A DNA stretch of 7,212 nt from CAZXBB01 sp964638815 (lineage in GTDB: Bacteria; Planctomycetota; Phycisphaerae; Phycisphaerales; SM1A02). The stretch lies in contig CAZXBB010000199.1 of the NCBI GenBank assembly GCA_964638815.1, positions 1 to 7,212 on the forward strand, given 5' to 3'. Below the pieces are notes generated by a model, which saw only the letters and a program-made list of their open reading frames with translations, was not told where the DNA came from and ran no database searches. Both the position numbers and the translations under genes were made by a program. Position 1 is the stretch's first letter. Each line of letters opens with the position of its first letter. Below are positions 1-6,010 of this stretch, one piece after another.

Positions 1-1084
1 GCGCCGCCGCGTCCGCCACGCACGCCGCCGTGTCGCTCAGCGCGCGTTCCCGGCCGTAGCGATCGGTCAGCGCGACGTACCGTTGCAGCGGCCCGCCCGC
101 GCCCTCGACGCATCGCTCCGCCCCCGGCCCCGTCGAGCCGACGATCGCGATCGTGGGCGTGCCGAGCGCCAGCGCCCGCCGCGCCACGCCGATCGCGGTC
201 TTGCCCTCGAGCGAGCTGGCGTCGAGGCGGCCCTCGCCGGTGAGCACGAGATCGACGCCGGCGCATCGCTCGTCGAAGCGCACCGCGTCGAGCACGAGAT
301 CGATGCCGCGTACGAGCGTCGCGTGGCAGAACGTGGCAAGCCCGTAGCCGGCGCCGCCCGCGGCGCCGGCGCCCGGCTGATCGGGATCGCCGCCGGTGCG
401 GGCCGCGAATTGCGCGAGCGCCGCGTCGAGCGCGACCACCTGCTCCCGCGTCGCGCCCTTCTGCGGGCCGTACACCGCCGCGGCTCCGTTCGTGCCGAGA
501 AGCGGATTGCGGACGTCGCACGCCACGACGATCGCCGGGAACCACGCGGGGCGCTCGACGCGGGCGACGCGCGCGAGCATGCCCCCCGTCATTGGCATCT
601 CGATCGGCCGGCCCGCGTCGTCGAGGAAGCGGACGCCGAGTGCCTGCGCGAGCCCCGCGCCGCCGTCGCAGGTGCCGCTCCCGCCGACGCCGACGACGAT
701 CTTCGTGCAGCCCGCGTCCGCTGCCCGCGCGATCAGCTCGCCGGTGCCGTACGTCGTGGTGCGGGTCGGATCGCGCTCCGCCGGCGGGACGTGCGCGAGG
801 CCCGACGCCTCCGCCAGCTCGACGATGCCCAGCCGGCCGTCGTCGGCCACGGCGAAACGGGCGTCCTGCGGAGCGCCCAGCGGGCCGCGGACCCGCGCGT
901 GACGCACGACGCCGCCGGCGGCGGCGACCAGCGCGTCCAGCGTTCCCTCCCCGCCGTCGGCCACGGGGCACTCGTCAATCCCGGCGCGGGGGTGCACCGC
1001 GCGGATGCCCCCGGCCATCGCCCGCGCCGCCGCCACTGCGTCGAGGGTCTCCTTGAAGCTGTCCGGAGCGCAAAGAAACTTCAT
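1..1084 (-). CDS. Glycerate 2-kinase (GarK/GlxK family), 3' end off the window
   Basis: Predicted cytosolic kinase that phosphorylates D-glycerate with ATP, giving 2-phosphoglycerate in the members studied, and so feeds glyoxylate or sugar-acid breakdown into glycolysis. Reading leftwards from the ATG at 1084-1082, 361 codons are open with no stop. Family landmarks appear in order: APDSFKE (residues 6-12), PVADGGEGT (40-48), ELAEASGL (89-96), TTTYGTGELI (109-118), VGVGGSGTCDGGAG (131-144), ACDVRNPL (188-195), GPQKGAT (206-212), GAGAAGG (238-244), GIDLVLDAV (260-268) and TGEGRLD (282-288). Family members are usually about 380 residues, so only about 20 C-terminal residues should be missing. 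The start is set by the family N-terminus (MK-hydrophobic-APDSFKE). No Shine-Dalgarno sequence precedes it. It is divergent from the DedA gene across 124 bases. The family call is very secure; the 2- rather than 3-phosphate product rests on family knowledge. Confidence 0.95.
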   Translation of the reverse strand, partial: MKFLCAPDSFKETLDAVAAARAMAGGIRAVHPRAGIDECPVADGGEGTLDALVAAAGGVVRHARVRGPLGAPQDARFAVADDGRLGIVELAEASGLAHVPPAERDPTRTTTYGTGELIARAADAGCTKIVVGVGGSGTCDGGAGLAQALGVRFLDDAGRPIEMPMTGGMLARVARVERPAWFPAIVVACDVRNPLLGTNGAAAVYGPQKGATREQVVALDAALAQFAARTGGDPDQPGAGAAGGAGYGLATFCHATLVRGIDLVLDAVRFDERCAGVDLVLTGEGRLDASSLEGKTAIGVARRALALGTPTIAIVGSTGPGAERCVEGAGGPLQRYVALTDRYGRERALSDTAACVADAAA

Positions 1085-1108
1085 CGGCAAGGAAAGGGGT
1101 TGGCCCGG

Positions 1109-1114
1109 ACGATA
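1109..1114 (-). promoter_or_regulatory. Possible -10 element for the glycerate kinase gene
   Basis: On the minus strand this reads TATCGT, 24 bases before the kinase ATG at 1084, which would leave a leader of about 17 bases. No -35-like hexamer was recognised. The plus-strand 11-mer ACGATACGCTC at 1109-1119 recurs with one change (ACGATACACTC) at 1162-1172. The pair may therefore mark two promoters in this divergent gap, or a repeated operator half. Weak evidence. Confidence 0.25.
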
Positions 1115-1165
1115 CGCTCATGGGCGCAGGAACACCGTCTCCCGGAGCGTGCGCCCGCGGCACGA

Positions 1166-1171
1166 TACACT
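1166..1171 (+). promoter_or_regulatory. Possible -10 element (TACACT) for the DedA gene
   Basis: TACACT sits in an otherwise very GC-rich divergent gap, 37 bases before the ATG at 1209, so transcription would start about 30 bases upstream of the gene. No recognisable -35 lies 16-19 bases upstream. The leader is C-rich and has no Shine-Dalgarno match. Confidence 0.3.
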
Positions 1172-1208
1172 CCGTGCGTCGTTCACACCGAACCCCCGCT
1201 CCCCGCCC

Positions 1209-1901
1209 ATGGAACAGCTCATCCAGGAGAATCTGAGCCTCTACGGCCCCATCGCCGTCTTCGTGCTGCTGATGCTCTCCGGCATCGGGATCGCGCTTGG
1301 CGAGGAGATGGTGACGATTCCCGCCGGCGTCTTCATCGCGTCCGGCGAACTGAGCTTCTGGCCCACGGCGATCTCCGCGTACGTGGCGATCGTCGCCGCG
1401 GACTGCCTGTGGTTCTTCCTCTGTCGCCACTACGGCACGCCGCTGCTGCACAAGCGGTGGATCAAGCGGTTCATCCACCCGCGGCGGCTGCTCGAGCTCA
1501 AGCACCAGTTCGAACGTCGCGGCACGTGGCTCATCGTGATGGCGAGGTTCATCCCGAGCAGCCGCACGACGGCCATCACCGCGGCGGGCATCGTCCACAT
1601 GCCGTTCTGGAAGTTCGCCCTTGCGACCGCGACGTGCGTGCTCTTCACCGTGCCGATGCAGCTTGGGCTCGGCTATGTCATCGGGGAGGGGCTCAGCTCG
1701 CGGAGCACGGCCGAGACGATCCGCCTGGTCATCGGGGTCATCGTCCTGCTCGTGCTGCTGTCGCTCTGCTTCGCGTGGTGGAGCCGGCACCGCGCGAGCC
1801 GGCGCCGCGCACCGCGGGCGCGGGCGAAGTGGCTGCGCCGCTTCCGCACTCGATCGCCGCGGCCGGCGAAGTCGGCCCGGGCCCGGCACGAGGGCACGTA
1901 A
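1209..1901 (+). CDS. DedA/VTT-family (SNARE-associated) inner-membrane protein
   Basis: A 230-residue polytopic membrane protein of the DedA superfamily. Characterised members act in membrane homeostasis, and recent work shows some to be polyprenyl-phosphate or phospholipid translocases. Visible parts are a first hydrophobic stretch (about 14-31), the acidic GEE (31-33) followed by VTIPAGVF (35-42), a hydrophobic stretch (about 52-72), the signature ARFIPSSR (112-119) leading to AG at 126-127, hydrophobic segments at about 136-159, and a final transmembrane helix at about 172-191. Arg113 and Arg119 have the same six-residue spacing as the essential Arg pair of E. coli DedA proteins. The tail from 192 is very basic, with many Arg and Lys, and should lie in the cytoplasm. 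The frame stays open upstream to 1005, but that part lies antisense to the kinase and lacks family character, so the ATG at 1209 is preferred. The lipid substrate cannot be told from sequence. Confidence 0.88.
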   Translation: MEQLIQENLSLYGPIAVFVLLMLSGIGIALGEEMVTIPAGVFIASGELSFWPTAISAYVAIVAADCLWFFLCRHYGTPLLHKRWIKRFIHPRRLLELKHQFERRGTWLIVMARFIPSSRTTAITAAGIVHMPFWKFALATATCVLFTVPMQLGLGYVIGEGLSSRSTAETIRLVIGVIVLLVLLSLCFAWWSRHRASRRRAPRARAKWLRRFRTRSPRPAKSARARHEGT

Positions 1902-1971
1902 CGGGAGGCACCGGGGACGACCGGCAATCGATGCGAGCCCTGCGCGCCGGCGTGCCTGCGTGCCTTTCTCT

Positions 1972-1977
1972 TATACT
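1972..1977 (+). promoter_or_regulatory. -10 element (TATACT) for the kinase/NDT-like gene; predicted leaderless transcript
   Basis: TATACT is a near-consensus -10 box in a GC-rich gap and ends just 8 bases before the ATG at 1986. Transcription normally starts 6-8 bases after the box, so the mRNA should begin at or within a base or two of the ATG. The bases between are CCGCCCCC, with no Shine-Dalgarno. No clear -35 hexamer was seen. Confidence 0.55.
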
Positions 1978-1985
1978 CCGCCCCC

Positions 1986-3122
1986 ATGCGCACCGTCCTC
2001 ACCGGCCAGATCGGCATCGACAAGAAGCCGTACCTCGAGGGCGTCGCCGAGCTCGTCGGGCAGCGGGGGGGGCGGCTCGATCTCTTTCACGTCGGGCAGA
2101 TGATGTACGCGGAAGCGCCGGACCTGCGTCCCGGACGCATTCTCGACCTTCCGCTGAGCCGTCTCACGTCGCTGCGCCGGGCGGCGTTCAAGGACATCAT
2201 CGCGGCCACGTCGCCGCCGGAGGCGCATCCGAACGTCATCGTCAACACGCACGCGACGTTCCGGTGGCGCCACGGTCTCTTCAGCGCATTCGATTTCGAC
2301 CAGATGCGCATGCTCGCGCCGGAGCTCTTCATCTGCCTCGTGGACAACATCGAGGTCGTGCACCAGCGGCTGCACGCCGAGCACGACATCGACGCCTCGC
2401 TCAAGGACTGCATGGTCTGGCGCGAGGAGGAGATTCTCGCGACCGAGCTGCTCGCCCAGGCCATTGGCGCCCCGAATCACTTCTTCATCATGAGTCGCGG
2501 CCGCCACGCCGACACGATCGAGACGTGCGCGCGGCTCGTCACGCGGCCGGATATGCGCAAGGTCTACCCGAGCTTCCCCATGAGCCACGTCGTGGACATG
2601 CCCGAAGTCCTCGCGGAGATCGACGAGTTCCGCGCCCGGCTGGCCGAGCGATTCATCACCTTCGATCCCGGTGACGTGGACGAGAAGCTGCTGCTCGACC
2701 GCGCCATCGAGGCGGCGAAGGCCGGCCGCGACTGGCTCGACGTTGCGCCCCACAGCTTCGGCGGACGCCGCGACGACGCCGAGCCCCTGCGCGTCTCGGT
2801 CCGCGAGGTGCTGGAGATCGCCGGCGACGTGGACGGCCAGATCTACATGCGCGACTTCAAGCTCATCGACCAGTCCGACATGATCGTATCGCTCATCCCC
2901 GAGCTGCCCGGCGGCGTTCCCGGTCTCTCGAGCGGCGTCGAACGCGAGCTCCAGCACGCGTTCGAGCACACGAAGGAGGTCTACGTCGTCTGGAAGCCGC
3001 GCAAGAATCCGAGCCCGTTCATCACGGAGACGGCGACGCGGATCTACCGCAGCGTGGACGCGGCCCTGGCGGACTTCGAGTCGCGGGGGATGTTCGTGGA
3101 GAAGGACCTGTTCGGGAACTGA
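1986..3122 (+). CDS. Two-domain protein: AdkA-like P-loop kinase fold plus nucleoside 2-deoxyribosyltransferase-like domain
   Basis: A soluble 378-residue protein whose exact function I do not recognise. Residues 1-185 resemble archaeal-type adenylate kinase (AdkA). A beta strand enters a P-loop (TGQIGIDKK, 6-14), then come VIVNTHATF (84-92, like the VIxDTHAT strand of AdkA), PELFICLVDNIEVVHQRL (112-129) and the LID/CORE-like helix EEEILATELLAQAIGAP (147-163). The Walker A is degenerate: the Lys is kept (K13), but the preceding Gly is Asp12 and the following Thr/Ser is Lys14. Residues 260-365 resemble the nucleoside 2-deoxyribosyltransferase fold: a strand and loop at YMRDFKLIDQSDMIVSLIPE (287-306), then GLSSGVERELQHAF (313-326), where Glu319 sits at the catalytic Glu position, then a strand at VYVVWKP. 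The linker (186-259) is mainly helical and charged. Domain calls are by eye; catalysis by either half is unproven. Confidence 0.6.
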   Translation: MRTVLTGQIGIDKKPYLEGVAELVGQRGGRLDLFHVGQMMYAEAPDLRPGRILDLPLSRLTSLRRAAFKDIIAATSPPEAHPNVIVNTHATFRWRHGLFSAFDFDQMRMLAPELFICLVDNIEVVHQRLHAEHDIDASLKDCMVWREEEILATELLAQAIGAPNHFFIMSRGRHADTIETCARLVTRPDMRKVYPSFPMSHVVDMPEVLAEIDEFRARLAERFITFDPGDVDEKLLLDRAIEAAKAGRDWLDVAPHSFGGRRDDAEPLRVSVREVLEIAGDVDGQIYMRDFKLIDQSDMIVSLIPELPGGVPGLSSGVERELQHAFEHTKEVYVVWKPRKNPSPFITETATRIYRSVDAALADFESRGMFVEKDLFGN

Positions 3123-3362
3123 CCATCGCGCTCCGTGCGGCGGCCCGGCAACCCGCGGCGCGTTGCGGCCGGTTACCGGACGTTCCCGCGCGATCCGCAC
3201 GACCGGCGCCGTTCGACCCCGGTCTCGCGGGGAAGCCGCAACCGGGCGTGATACCGCCGGCCCGACCGGGCGATGTAGAAGGGAACGACACGCTCACCGC
3301 GCACCTGCGGGGCGAGGTCGTGCGCGTTGCGTGGGTACACGCCGGGGCCGGGAACGCCGCCG
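3123..3362. other. 240-base intergenic gap with no supported gene
   Basis: No reading frame here shows coding character on either strand. A perfect 11-base palindrome, CCGGTTACCGG, lies at 3169-3179. A short stem (GCAAC 3148-3152 with GTTGC 3162-3166) has no following T run, so it is not a convincing terminator. GAGG at 3314-3317 lies 9 bases before a possible TTG start at 3327. No convincing -10 box was found for the next gene. Confidence 0.5.
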
Positions 3363-5078
3363 ATGCTGGGACGGATCCGACAGACCGTGCTCTTCCTCCT
3401 CGATTGGCGCGCGATCCTCGCGGGGCTCGTGGCGCTCGTGATGATCGGCTGGCTCGGGTACCCCACGGTCGAGGGGCGCATCGTCACCGGCACGGTCAGC
3501 AGCCTGCTGTATTTCTCCGTCGCGTGCCGGCGCCAGCAGCGTCGGCGCATCGGCAGCCTGATCAACGAGGTCGAATCCATCAGCGCGGCGGCGGCGGACA
3601 CGCGATCGCTGCTCGCGGGCGTACCCGGCATCGTGTGGCGCGGCGACGCGGAAGGAAACCGCACGTACCTCGGCGACACCTGGACCGATGCCACGGGCGC
3701 GGCCGTGCAGGACTCGCTCGGCCGCGACTGGCTCGCGTCCGTGCATCCCGATGATCGCGAGCGTTGCGACGGCACGCTGCGCATGGCGCGGGCCGGCAAG
3801 GAGCCGTACGAAGTCGAGTACCGGCTCCGGCAGCCCGACGGGGGCTATCGCTGGATCGTGGAGCGGGCCGCGCCGACCTTCGGACGACGCCGCGTGTTCA
3901 CGGGCTACGTCGGACTCATGATCGACGTCGGTCGCCGGGGCGACGAGACGATCGCGGATGAGGACGAGACGGTCGCCCGGCTGCTCCGGCTCAACGCCTC
4001 GATCAACCGCCAGGCCATGGACCTTGCCGACCGCTACGAGGCGCTCGAGAAGCTGAAGGAGGCGGCGGCGTACGAGGATCGCACCAAGTGCGACTTCCTC
4101 GCCGCGTTCTCCGACGATCTGCGGCTGCCGATCGAGACGCTCGCGAGCGCCGTCGAGATGCTGGCCGGTCCGGACCTGGGCGCGAAGGAGCGCGAGCAGC
4201 TCGGGCGTCTGAGGGAAGCGTCCGCCGAGCTCCAGGAGCTCCTCGAGCGCACACGGAACCTGAGCTCGATCAGTGAGGAGGCCGAGCGCGAGGTCGAGCC
4301 GGACCGCTTCGACCTGCGGCGTCTCATCCAGGAAGTCATCGACGTCTACCGGGAGGTGGCGGCCGGGAACCGGATCGCGCTCTCGACGTTCGTCGAGGAC
4401 GCCGTGCCGGGTCTCGCGCTCGCCGATGCCACGCGTATCCGCCGCCTGCTCACCGAACTGTGTGCCTCCACCATCGGATCGGCCACGCGCGGGCGCATCT
4501 CGCTGCGTGTGGAGAACGCCGCCGTCGAGGGCACCAGCGTCCGCATCCGTTTCGTCGTGACCGCCGACGAGGGCAGCATCCCCGCCGACCGCGTGGCGCG
4601 GGCGTTCTACCCGGCGCGAGCGATGGGAGGCGAACCCGCCGGACTCGGGCTCAACATCTGCCGTCGCTTCGCCGAGCAGGCGGGCGGCGAGGTCGGCGTG
4701 CAGAAGGCGGACAACGGCGCGAACGCATTCTGGCTCACGCTCGGCGTCGTCGACCTCAACCCGAACTGGGACGGGCGCCGCGCGCACGGGCGTCTCGCGC
4801 AGGAGTCCCTCCAGAGCAACCTCGGGGCGGTGCTCGACATGTCGCTCGGCGGCATGCGGGTGCGCACGATCAAGCCACAGGAGGGCCGCGTCGACGTCGA
4901 GCTCTCCGACGAGGAGGAGACGATCTGCCTGCGGGCGGAGATCGCCTGGTGCCGCCGCGTCGGCTTCGGCAAGCACGAGGCGGGTCTGCGCTTTATCGAC
5001 GTCGATCCGCAGACGTCGGCGCAGCTCGGCCGGCTGGCGACGAGGAACCGGCTGCGGCGGGTGATGGAGGCTGCGTAG
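3363..5078 (+). CDS. Membrane-anchored PAS - degenerate histidine kinase - PilZ fusion protein
   Basis: A 571-residue predicted sensor. Two short hydrophobic stretches (about 17-36 and 40-54) and a basic stop signal (56-62) anchor it. A PAS_3-type PAS with PAC tail spans about 80-190 (WRGDAEGN, VHPDDR 127-132, YRLRQPDGGYRWI 153-165, FTGYVGLMIDV). A helical linker leads to a HisKA-like dimerisation helix at about 238-300, but the phosphoacceptor box reads SDDLRLP (250-256) instead of SHELRTP, so the His is Asp251. The HATPase-like region (about 355-462) has lost the N-box Asn residues (Glu365, Ser369) and has a shortened G1 box (DEGSIP, 402-407), but keeps GLGL (427-430). A C-terminal PilZ domain (about 468-571) has both c-di-GMP motifs, RAHGR (473-477) and DMSLGG (492-497). 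It is probably a c-di-GMP-responsive signalling pseudokinase. The ATG at 3363 is preferred; a TTG at 3327 would add 12 residues. truA follows after 20 bases. Confidence 0.85.
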   Translation: MLGRIRQTVLFLLDWRAILAGLVALVMIGWLGYPTVEGRIVTGTVSSLLYFSVACRRQQRRRIGSLINEVESISAAAADTRSLLAGVPGIVWRGDAEGNRTYLGDTWTDATGAAVQDSLGRDWLASVHPDDRERCDGTLRMARAGKEPYEVEYRLRQPDGGYRWIVERAAPTFGRRRVFTGYVGLMIDVGRRGDETIADEDETVARLLRLNASINRQAMDLADRYEALEKLKEAAAYEDRTKCDFLAAFSDDLRLPIETLASAVEMLAGPDLGAKEREQLGRLREASAELQELLERTRNLSSISEEAEREVEPDRFDLRRLIQEVIDVYREVAAGNRIALSTFVEDAVPGLALADATRIRRLLTELCASTIGSATRGRISLRVENAAVEGTSVRIRFVVTADEGSIPADRVARAFYPARAMGGEPAGLGLNICRRFAEQAGGEVGVQKADNGANAFWLTLGVVDLNPNWDGRRAHGRLAQESLQSNLGAVLDMSLGGMRVRTIKPQEGRVDVELSDEEETICLRAEIAWCRRVGFGKHEAGLRFIDVDPQTSAQLGRLATRNRLRRVMEAA

Positions 5079-5086
5079 CAGTCCGG

Positions 5087-5092
5087 TATCAT
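5087..5092 (+). promoter_or_regulatory. -10 element (TATCAT) for truA; predicted leaderless transcript
   Basis: TATCAT lies in the 20-base gap after the PAS-PilZ stop and ends 6 bases before the truA ATG at 5099. A start 6-8 bases downstream would put the mRNA 5' end on the start codon. The gap has no Shine-Dalgarno. No good -35 was seen in the end of the upstream gene. truA may instead be co-transcribed with the upstream gene. Confidence 0.45.
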
Positions 5093-5098
5093 CGGGCC

Positions 5099-5905
5099 AT
5101 GCGCTTCAAGCTCACCGTCGCCTACGACGGCACCGGATTCCACGGATGGCAGAAGCAGGTGCCGCCCGACGCACCGGAGCCGCTGCGCACCGTGCAGGGA
5201 GTGCTCGAGCAGACGGTGCGCGAGGTCGTGCGGGAGCCGATCACGTTGCTCGGCGCGTCGCGCACCGATGCCGGCGTGCACGCCCGGGGGCAGGTGGCGA
5301 CGTTCGCGACCGCGGCGACGATCCCGGTCGAGCGCATGGCCCGCGCGCTGAACTCCCGCCTGCCGGACGAGATCCAGGTCGTCGAGGCGACCGTCGTCGC
5401 GGACTCGTTCAACCCGATCGGCGACGCGACGGGGAAGGGGTACCGCTACGCCATCGCGCACGGGACCGCCGATGGCGCGCGGCGACCGCTGTTCGACCGC
5501 CACTTCGTCGCGACCGTCGAGAGCCGCCTGTGCCCCGAGCGCATGGACATCGCCGCCCGGGCGCTCGTCGGCGAGCACGATTTCACGAGCTTCACCCGCA
5601 AGAACCACGGTCGCGACACCACCGTCAGGACGGTGTACGACTGCCGCGTTCACGCGGACGGGCCGGACCGGCTGCACATCGACGTCAGCGGAAACGGGTT
5701 CCTCTACAACATGGTGCGCATCATCGCGGGTACGCTCGTCGACGTCGGGCGCGAGCGCCGGACGCCCGAGTCCATCCCCGCCATCCTCGCGGCACGGGAC
5801 CGAGCCGCCGCGGGACCGACGCTGCCGCCGGAGGGACTGTGTCTCATGTGGGTTCGTTACGGAAGCGACGGAGACACGGAGCGACGGAGCGACGAAGGAC
5901 AGTGA
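5099..5905 (+). CDS. truA: tRNA pseudouridine synthase A
   Basis: Cytosolic enzyme that converts uridines 38-40 in the anticodon stem-loop of many tRNAs to pseudouridine. At 268 residues it is close to the usual length for the family. Signature parts: N-terminal YDGTGFHGWQ (9-18); TVQGVLEQ (31-38); the catalytic block GASRTDAGVHA (52-62) with nucleophile Asp57; ALNSRLP (83-89); GKGYRYAI with the conserved Tyr; EHDFTSFT; and NGFLYNMVRIIAGTLVDVG, the C-terminal active-site wall. The expected family end (EGLCLMWVRY) is followed by about 15 extra polar residues, encoded by an 8-base tandem repeat that runs up to the stop. These are probably not part of the fold. The start is fixed by the family N-terminus (MRFKLTVAYDG); the open frame upstream lies inside the PAS-PilZ gene. 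The TruA call is very secure. Confidence 0.97.
   Translation: MRFKLTVAYDGTGFHGWQKQVPPDAPEPLRTVQGVLEQTVREVVREPITLLGASRTDAGVHARGQVATFATAATIPVERMARALNSRLPDEIQVVEATVVADSFNPIGDATGKGYRYAIAHGTADGARRPLFDRHFVATVESRLCPERMDIAARALVGEHDFTSFTRKNHGRDTTVRTVYDCRVHADGPDRLHIDVSGNGFLYNMVRIIAGTLVDVGRERRTPESIPAILAARDRAAAGPTLPPEGLCLMWVRYGSDGDTERRSDEGQ
5865..5896 (+). repeat. Four tandem 8-base units at the 3' end of truA
   Basis: Consecutive octamers read GCGACGGA, GACACGGA, GCGACGGA and GCGACGAA. They lie inside the truA frame and encode its extra polar tail just before the stop at 5903-5905. A related degenerate set lies in the opposite orientation at 5936-5983. Confidence 0.8.
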
Positions 5906-5935
5906 TCTGTACCGTGATCATCCGGAATGCAACCG

Positions 5936-5983
5936 TTCGTCGTTTTGCGTCTGCGTCGTTCTGCGCCTCCGTCGCTTTGTCGC
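5936..5983 (-). repeat. Six degenerate 8-base units, inverted relative to the truA-tail repeat
   Basis: Read on the minus strand from 5983 leftwards, the octamers are GCGACAAA, GCGACGGA, GGCGCAGA, ACGACGCA, GACGCAAA and ACGACGAA. With the truA-tail units they form nested inverted repeats: AAGCGACGGAG at 5863-5873 pairs perfectly with 5967-5977, and CGACGAA at 5890-5896 pairs with 5936-5942, leaving a 39-base loop. The transcript could fold into a long imperfect hairpin after truA, perhaps acting as a terminator or 3' end stabiliser. No T run follows it. Confidence 0.65.
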
Positions 5984-6010
5984 GTCACGGCCCTTGGTCG
6001 CGTCACGGCC
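5979..6010 (+). repeat. Two direct copies of a 14-base repeat, period 18
   Basis: GTCGCGTCACGGCC occurs exactly at 5979-5992 and again at 5997-6010, separated by CTTG. It lies between the inverted octamers and the 15-base repeats, upstream of the glycosyltransferase. Confidence 0.8.

Noticed and set aside
1005..1208. Upstream extension of the DedA frame
   Set aside because: It overlaps the antisense start of the glycerate kinase gene and its divergent promoter region, and lacks DedA family character. The ATG at 1209 fits.
1906..1965. Possible terminator hairpin after the DedA gene
   Set aside because: AGGCACCGG (1906-1914) pairs with 1947-1957 only through a 2-base bulge and across a 32-base loop, and the following T-rich stretch is short and broken.
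83..2674. 863-codon open frame on the plus strand
   Set aside because: It crosses the antisense glycerate kinase, the DedA gene and part of the next gene in other frames. Its product is low-complexity Arg/Ala/Pro/His-rich sequence, typical of a shadow frame in very GC-rich DNA.
1971..3200. 409-codon open frame on the minus strand
   Set aside because: It is antisense to the kinase/NDT-like gene, has no family motifs, and its composition mirrors the codon use of the real gene.
3327..3362. TTG start 12 codons upstream for the PAS-PilZ gene
   Set aside because: GAGG at 3314-3317 is suitably spaced, but the added residues are Gly/Pro/Thr-rich and unlike an N-terminus before a membrane anchor. 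The ATG at 3363 is simpler, though the TTG is not excluded.
3173..3799. 208-codon minus-strand frame covering the 3123-3362 gap
   Set aside because: Most of it is antisense to the PAS-PilZ gene, and the part in the gap shows no motif or repeat of any known family.
3294..4976. 560-codon open frame on the minus strand
   Set aside because: It is antisense to the PAS-PilZ gene, whose domains are unmistakable on the plus strand. The minus product is rich in Arg, Asp, Ala and His without recognisable domains.
4460..5098. Upstream extension of the truA frame
   Set aside because: It lies inside the PAS-PilZ gene in another frame and looks non-coding. The TruA N-terminus begins exactly at the ATG at 5099.
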